Source: Leptospiraceae bacterium (GTDB lineage: Bacteria; Spirochaetota; Leptospiria; Turneriellales; Turneriellaceae). From it: a DNA stretch of 8,629 nt. Position numbers and translations under genes: made by a program. Below are positions 6,722 through 8,629 of the stretch, one piece after another; within the stretch, counting starts at the first letter, position 1; every line of letters begins with the position of its first letter. The notes below the pieces were generated by a model. That model was given only the letters and a program-made list of their open reading frames with translations. It had not been told where the DNA came from and made no database searches. Location of the stretch: assembly GCA_016788945.1 (NCBI GenBank), contig JAEUSA010000272.1, positions 1 through 8,629 on the forward strand, read 5' to 3'.

Positions 6722-7253
6722 AGTAGCTGTCGAGATTGAAGGATATGCAGGAGAGAGTACGCAAATAGGGATACGGGCCGCCGTTGGTCGCGTAAATCTG
6801 GACTTCTTGCGTGAAGCGTATGCCTTCGGCCGTCAAATCCGCATTGCTTACCCTGCTTCGGCTATGGTTTTCCATAGCAAGAGTGTGCAGGTATAATTCA
6901 ATCGCGAGGCGGACAAACGCTGAAATCGTCACACCCAAATCCATCGCCGCGAGACGGATTACCTTCTCGTCCTCACCATAAAGACACATCATATGTCGGT
7001 GTGTATCCTCGGCGATCTCCATCCCCCTTTTTACGCTTTGGCGCGCGCTCAAAAGTCTCGCTGTCCAGCGCAGCGAACATTTGCGCGCCAGTTTCATCAC
7101 GCAAAAGCGCGTTATTGTAGAATAAGTTCGCCGCCTGTGCCAGACGGCAATCTTGATCCGATTCCATTGCCTCGGAGCGAGGTGCACCTCAATCACGCTG
7201 GCGACCTTTACCTGCCGTTCTTCAAGAAATTTCGGCTGTCTGTGACATTTCAT
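6717..7253 (-). CDS. putative single-chain tandem ribbon-helix-helix DNA-binding protein
   Basis: I do not recognise this 178-aa protein as a named family. Two segments each fit the strand-helix-turn-helix layout of the Arc/CopG/MetJ ribbon-helix-helix (RHH) fold. The first is about 20-56 (strand VIEVHLAP, helix RQWNRIKIAVWH, then TYSTITRFCVMKLA). The second is about 87-123 (strand HMMCLYG, helix EDEKVIRLAAMDLG, then TISAFVRLAIELYL). The second aligns without gaps to CopG-type sequences, with the turn Gly, the S-A start of helix 2, and conserved hydrophobic spacing. RHH proteins normally dimerise to form one DNA-binding unit, so two copies in one chain would be a built-in pseudo-dimer. A basic linker (about 57-85) and a 55-residue C-terminal region of unknown role complete it. 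GAGGG lies just before the ATG. It is divergent from the secreted-protein gene and lies upstream of flgN. The call rests on motif reading alone. Confidence 0.7.
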   Translation of the reverse strand: MKCHRQPKFLEERQVKVASVIEVHLAPRQWNRIKIAVWHRRRTYSTITRFCVMKLARKCSLRWTARLLSARQSVKRGMEIAEDTHRHMMCLYGEDEKVIRLAAMDLGVTISAFVRLAIELYLHTLAMENHSRSRVSNADLTAEGIRFTQEVQIYATNGGPYPYLRTLSCISFNLDSYW

Positions 7254-7262
7254 AATCCCTCT

Positions 7263-7274
7263 ATTATATAAATA
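7263..7274 (-). promoter_or_regulatory. AT-rich -10 region upstream of the RHH gene
   Basis: The minus strand reads TATTTATATAAT from 7274 to 7263. The last six bases are a perfect TATAAT, but using it would start the RNA about 3 bases before the ATG and lose the ribosome-binding site. The overlapping TATTTA at 7274-7269 would keep it. No good -35 element is visible. The palindrome 7279-7292 occupies the region where a -35 would lie. Confidence 0.35.
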
Positions 7275-7278
7275 CCAG

Positions 7279-7292
7279 AAAAACCGGTTTTT
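7279..7292. promoter_or_regulatory. 14-bp perfect palindrome AAAAACCGGTTTTT, candidate operator
   Basis: This fully symmetric 14-mer sits in the divergent intergenic region. Its centre lies 32 bp before the RHH gene start and about 96 bp before the secreted-protein gene start. It lies immediately upstream of the AT-rich -10 region of the RHH gene, where a bound protein could block RNA polymerase. Its core AACCGGTT is identical to that of the palindrome at 6708-6721. Autoregulation by the adjacent RHH protein is inferred from position and symmetry. Confidence 0.5.
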
Positions 7293-7314
7293 TAATCGCG
7301 GCGGATGAATTTTT

Positions 7315-7343
7315 TTGCCAATTTTTGTTCAGTTAAATATTCT
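7315..7343 (+). promoter_or_regulatory. candidate sigma-70-type promoter of the secreted-protein gene
   Basis: TTGCCA (7315-7320, five of six matches to the consensus -35) is followed after 17 bases by TATTCT (7338-7343, four of six matches to the -10). Transcription would start near 7350 and give a leader of about 32 bases containing the strong Shine-Dalgarno. The surrounding DNA is AT-rich, so a chance match is possible. Confidence 0.4.
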
Positions 7344-7366
7344 ATGACCGAATACATCAATACCTG

Positions 7367-7373
7367 AAGGAGG
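7367..7373 (+). promoter_or_regulatory. strong ribosome-binding site with adjacent decoy start
   Basis: AAGGAGG is a near-complete anti-16S match. It lies 8 bases before the ATG at 7382, which decides that start. A nearer ATG at 7377 is only 3 bases away and reads ATG ATA TGA, a two-codon frame whose stop overlaps the true start. Confidence 0.75.
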
Positions 7374-7381
7374 ATTATGAT

Positions 7382-7867
7382 ATGAAACGAATCCTTAGCC
7401 TAATTGCTGTAATGACCGTCTTAACCGGTACGATTTTTGCCCGACCGCGTGCACAGCGACCGGTCGATGATTTGCAGCGCCTTTTGGCGATGCATCAGAG
7501 TGAAATGCAGGCATTCTTTGCTGGCATAGGTGATACGAATGCGGCGTTGCCGGCTTTTTTCACTGATGTGTCGTTCACGGGCGAGCAGCAAGTAGAGAGC
7601 TTTTTGCGTAACGTCTCTGCATCCGCCTCACCGGGACAGATCTACAGTCAGGTGAGTTTTACCCGTTTTGTTTCGATCGGCGGAGACATGCGCGGGGTGT
7701 CTTATTCGCTCGTCAATAATGGTGGCAATGTAACCTTTGTGAAGAGTGCCAACATTAACGGGCAGATGCTCAAAGCCGTTTACGAATTCGACGCACGTTC
7801 GCGCAAACTCAAAACCGGGGCGTTCGACGGTAAGAAGCCAATCAAAAGTTCCGAATATTCCATTTAA
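7382..7867 (+). CDS. hypothetical secreted protein, small, unrecognised
   Basis: This 161-aa protein has a clear signal peptide: a basic MKR start, hydrophobic core ILSLIAVMTVLTGTIF, and probable cleavage after Ala20 (FA/RPRA). There is no lipobox cysteine, so it is probably a soluble periplasmic or exported protein and not a lipoprotein. The mature part begins with a basic, proline-containing stretch, then a helical region (about 28-50). From about 86 onward it shows alternating polar and hydrophobic stretches (VSFTRFVSIGG, GVSYSLVNNGGNVTFVKS, LKAVYEFDARSRKLKTG) that suggest antiparallel beta strands. No family is recognised. It is the only complete plus-strand gene here, with a very good ribosome-binding site. 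It shares its upstream region, including the AACCGGTT palindrome, with the RHH gene, so co-regulation is possible. Two further ACCGGT sites lie early in the gene (7424-7429 and 7459-7464). Confidence 0.8.
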   Translation: MKRILSLIAVMTVLTGTIFARPRAQRPVDDLQRLLAMHQSEMQAFFAGIGDTNAALPAFFTDVSFTGEQQVESFLRNVSASASPGQIYSQVSFTRFVSIGGDMRGVSYSLVNNGGNVTFVKSANINGQMLKAVYEFDARSRKLKTGAFDGKKPIKSSEYSI

Positions 7868-7871
7868 TCCG

Positions 7872-7908
7872 CATTCTGAATCTGCGGTTCAGCCGCAGAT
7901 TCAGAATG
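7872..7908. terminator. perfect 16-bp hairpin between convergent genes
   Basis: The arms 7872-7887 and 7893-7908 are perfectly complementary over 16 bp with a 5-base loop (TTCAG). It starts 4 bases after the stop of the plus-strand gene. Its right arm contains the TGA (7901-7903) and last codons of the minus-strand gene. The position fits a bidirectional transcription end or mRNA 3' stabiliser. Neither side has a U-tract, so classical intrinsic termination is not certain. Confidence 0.7.
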
Positions 7909-8521
7909 GATAAGAAAATTGGAGGCCTTGAATCAACTCCGCGTTGCGGCCAACAGTGTTAAAATCAGAAATTCGCTGCGCATAGACGTGCGCACGTGCT
8001 TCAGCAAAATAATCAAATAGCAGAAACAGGCATGCATCGAGCATGAGGCCGATGCCGACGCCGGTTGTCAGATCTGCCTTCTGCGCTACACCGGCGATAA
8101 CCGTTGCCGCACCGCCGCCCAACAATGAATATTCGACGATCTTCAGTATTCTGAACTGCGAGTTGACTTTTTCCATGCGCGCGCTTTCGTGCTTGCGGAA
8201 TTCTTCGGGAGAAGATTCGAGTAACCGATCGAGCTTTGCCAGCTGCGTATCGGTGCGAAAATATACTGTGCCACCAACAATAAGTCCGGCAGCCGCGGCG
8301 CCAAAGAGTGCATAGCCGGTACCTTTGGCGAGATCAGATTGTGACGTCAGGTAGGCGGCCGAACCGCCAATAATTGCTGCGCCGAAAATACCCATCTTGG
8401 CCGCTTTTTTCTCTTCAGCAAAATAATCGTACATCGCCGTTCGCATCTGCTGCTTGTCGACGGCAGAAAGAGGCGGAGCGACAACACACAACGAGATCAC
8501 CACCGCCATGAGAGCCTTCAT
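7901..8521 (-). CDS. hypothetical exported multi-helix membrane protein
   Basis: I do not recognise this 206-aa protein. The start chosen is the ATG at 8519-8521, because it gives a proper signal peptide (MKALMAVVISLCVVAPPLSA, then VDK) and follows the upstream gene's stop by 4 bases. A TTG at 8552-8554 in the same frame would add 11 residues and spoil that signal. Four further hydrophobic, glycine/alanine-rich segments are seen at about 44-58, 68-88, 131-146 and 153-172. They form two pairs separated by a charged helical stretch (90-128). The pairs look like an internal duplication, with SDLAKGTGYALFG in the first matching ADLTTGVGIGLML in the second. The C-terminus ends in QFSYPF. Its stop codon lies within the shared terminator hairpin. 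The location, likely the inner membrane, is inferred from hydrophobicity. Confidence 0.78.
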   Translation of the reverse strand: MKALMAVVISLCVVAPPLSAVDKQQMRTAMYDYFAEEKKAAKMGIFGAAIIGGSAAYLTSQSDLAKGTGYALFGAAAAGLIVGGTVYFRTDTQLAKLDRLLESSPEEFRKHESARMEKVNSQFRILKIVEYSLLGGGAATVIAGVAQKADLTTGVGIGLMLDACLFLLFDYFAEARAHVYAQRISDFNTVGRNAELIQGLQFSYPF

Positions 8522-8525
8522 CGTC

Positions 8526-8629
8526 TCAGTCTGCGGGCTTATATGCGGCGGCAATCTTGTTCTTCTGAATTTTGCCCGTCGCCGTCTTCGGAAAACTGGT
8601 CACAAATTCGATGACTTTGGGCATTTTGT
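8526..8629 (-). CDS. acyl-CoA synthetase (AMP-binding family), C-terminal fragment
   Basis: Only the last 34 residues are in the window. They contain KMPKVIEFVTSFPKTATGKI, then QKNKIAAAYKPAD and TGA (8526-8528). This is the end of the mobile C-terminal domain of AMP-dependent acyl-CoA synthetases/ligases, which activate fatty or organic acids through an acyl-adenylate. The lysine in TATGK is the residue that catalyses adenylate formation in the family. The preceding K-x-P and the F-V-x-x-F-P-K pattern also fit. The gene continues beyond the right edge, so substrate class cannot be judged. The membrane-protein gene follows 4 bases after its stop, which suggests a shared transcript. Confidence 0.88.
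   Translation of the reverse strand, partial: KMPKVIEFVTSFPKTATGKIQKNKIAAAYKPAD

Noticed and set aside
6973..7167. A 64-codon minus-strand frame within the RHH gene, considered as a frameshifted piece of a broken gene.
   Set aside because: The main frame is continuous through both predicted RHH units, so no frameshift is needed, and the 64-aa product has no recognisable features.
8522..8554. TTG start at 8552-8554 for the membrane protein.
   Set aside because: It would extend the gene into the acyl-CoA synthetase tail and put a polar segment in front of a good signal peptide. The ATG at 8519-8521 fits better.
1..8629. CRISPR arrays, insertion sequences, tRNA or rRNA genes, phage genes.
   Set aside because: No regularly spaced direct repeats, transposase or integrase motifs, tRNA cloverleaf or rRNA-like segments were seen on either strand. 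Coding sequence fills nearly all of the window.

Overview
The window carries a spirochaete-type flagellar locus, most likely from a free-living member of the Leptospirales (Turneriella-like). That assignment is inferred from the order flgN-flgK-flgL-fliW-csrA, from the moderate-to-high GC content by eye, and from the style of the proteins. Borrelia keeps the same flgK-flgL-fliW-csrA order. No rRNA gene or other strict taxonomic marker is present.

Layout, right to left, because nearly everything reads on the minus strand. The right edge (8526-8629) holds the C-terminus of an acyl-CoA synthetase (AMP-binding family). Four bases later comes an unrecognised exported, multi-helix membrane protein (7901-8521). 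It converges on an unrecognised small secreted protein, which is the only complete plus-strand gene (7382-7867). A perfect 16-bp hairpin separates the two. Divergent from the secreted protein is a 178-aa protein (6717-7253) that I read as two ribbon-helix-helix (RHH) units in one chain. Next come flgN, flgK, flgL, fliW and csrA (6654 down to 2178). A 97-bp gap then leads to a crotonase-family gene, ruvA and comF (2080 down to 28), which overlap one another end to start. The first 52 bases may include the tail of a convergent plus-strand gene.

How the genes fit together: FlgN is the export chaperone for the two hook-filament junction proteins, FlgK and FlgL. FliW and CsrA form the protein-antagonist / RNA-binding pair that couples flagellin level to translation. 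This is therefore a late-flagellar assembly and post-transcriptional control module. The crotonase-ruvA-comF trio is translationally coupled but functionally unrelated (acyl-CoA metabolism, Holliday-junction branch migration, phosphoribosyltransferase/competence).

The most unusual part is 6.7-7.4 kb. The putative tandem-RHH gene is flanked on both sides by 14-bp perfect palindromes sharing the core AACCGGTT. One lies just upstream of its own promoter region. The other overlaps its stop codon, about 60 bp upstream of flgN. This looks like a possible autoregulator/operator system at the head of the flagellar cluster. In addition, two long hairpins (6131-6171 and 7872-7908) share a CATT...TCTGCG arm and may belong to a dispersed hairpin family.
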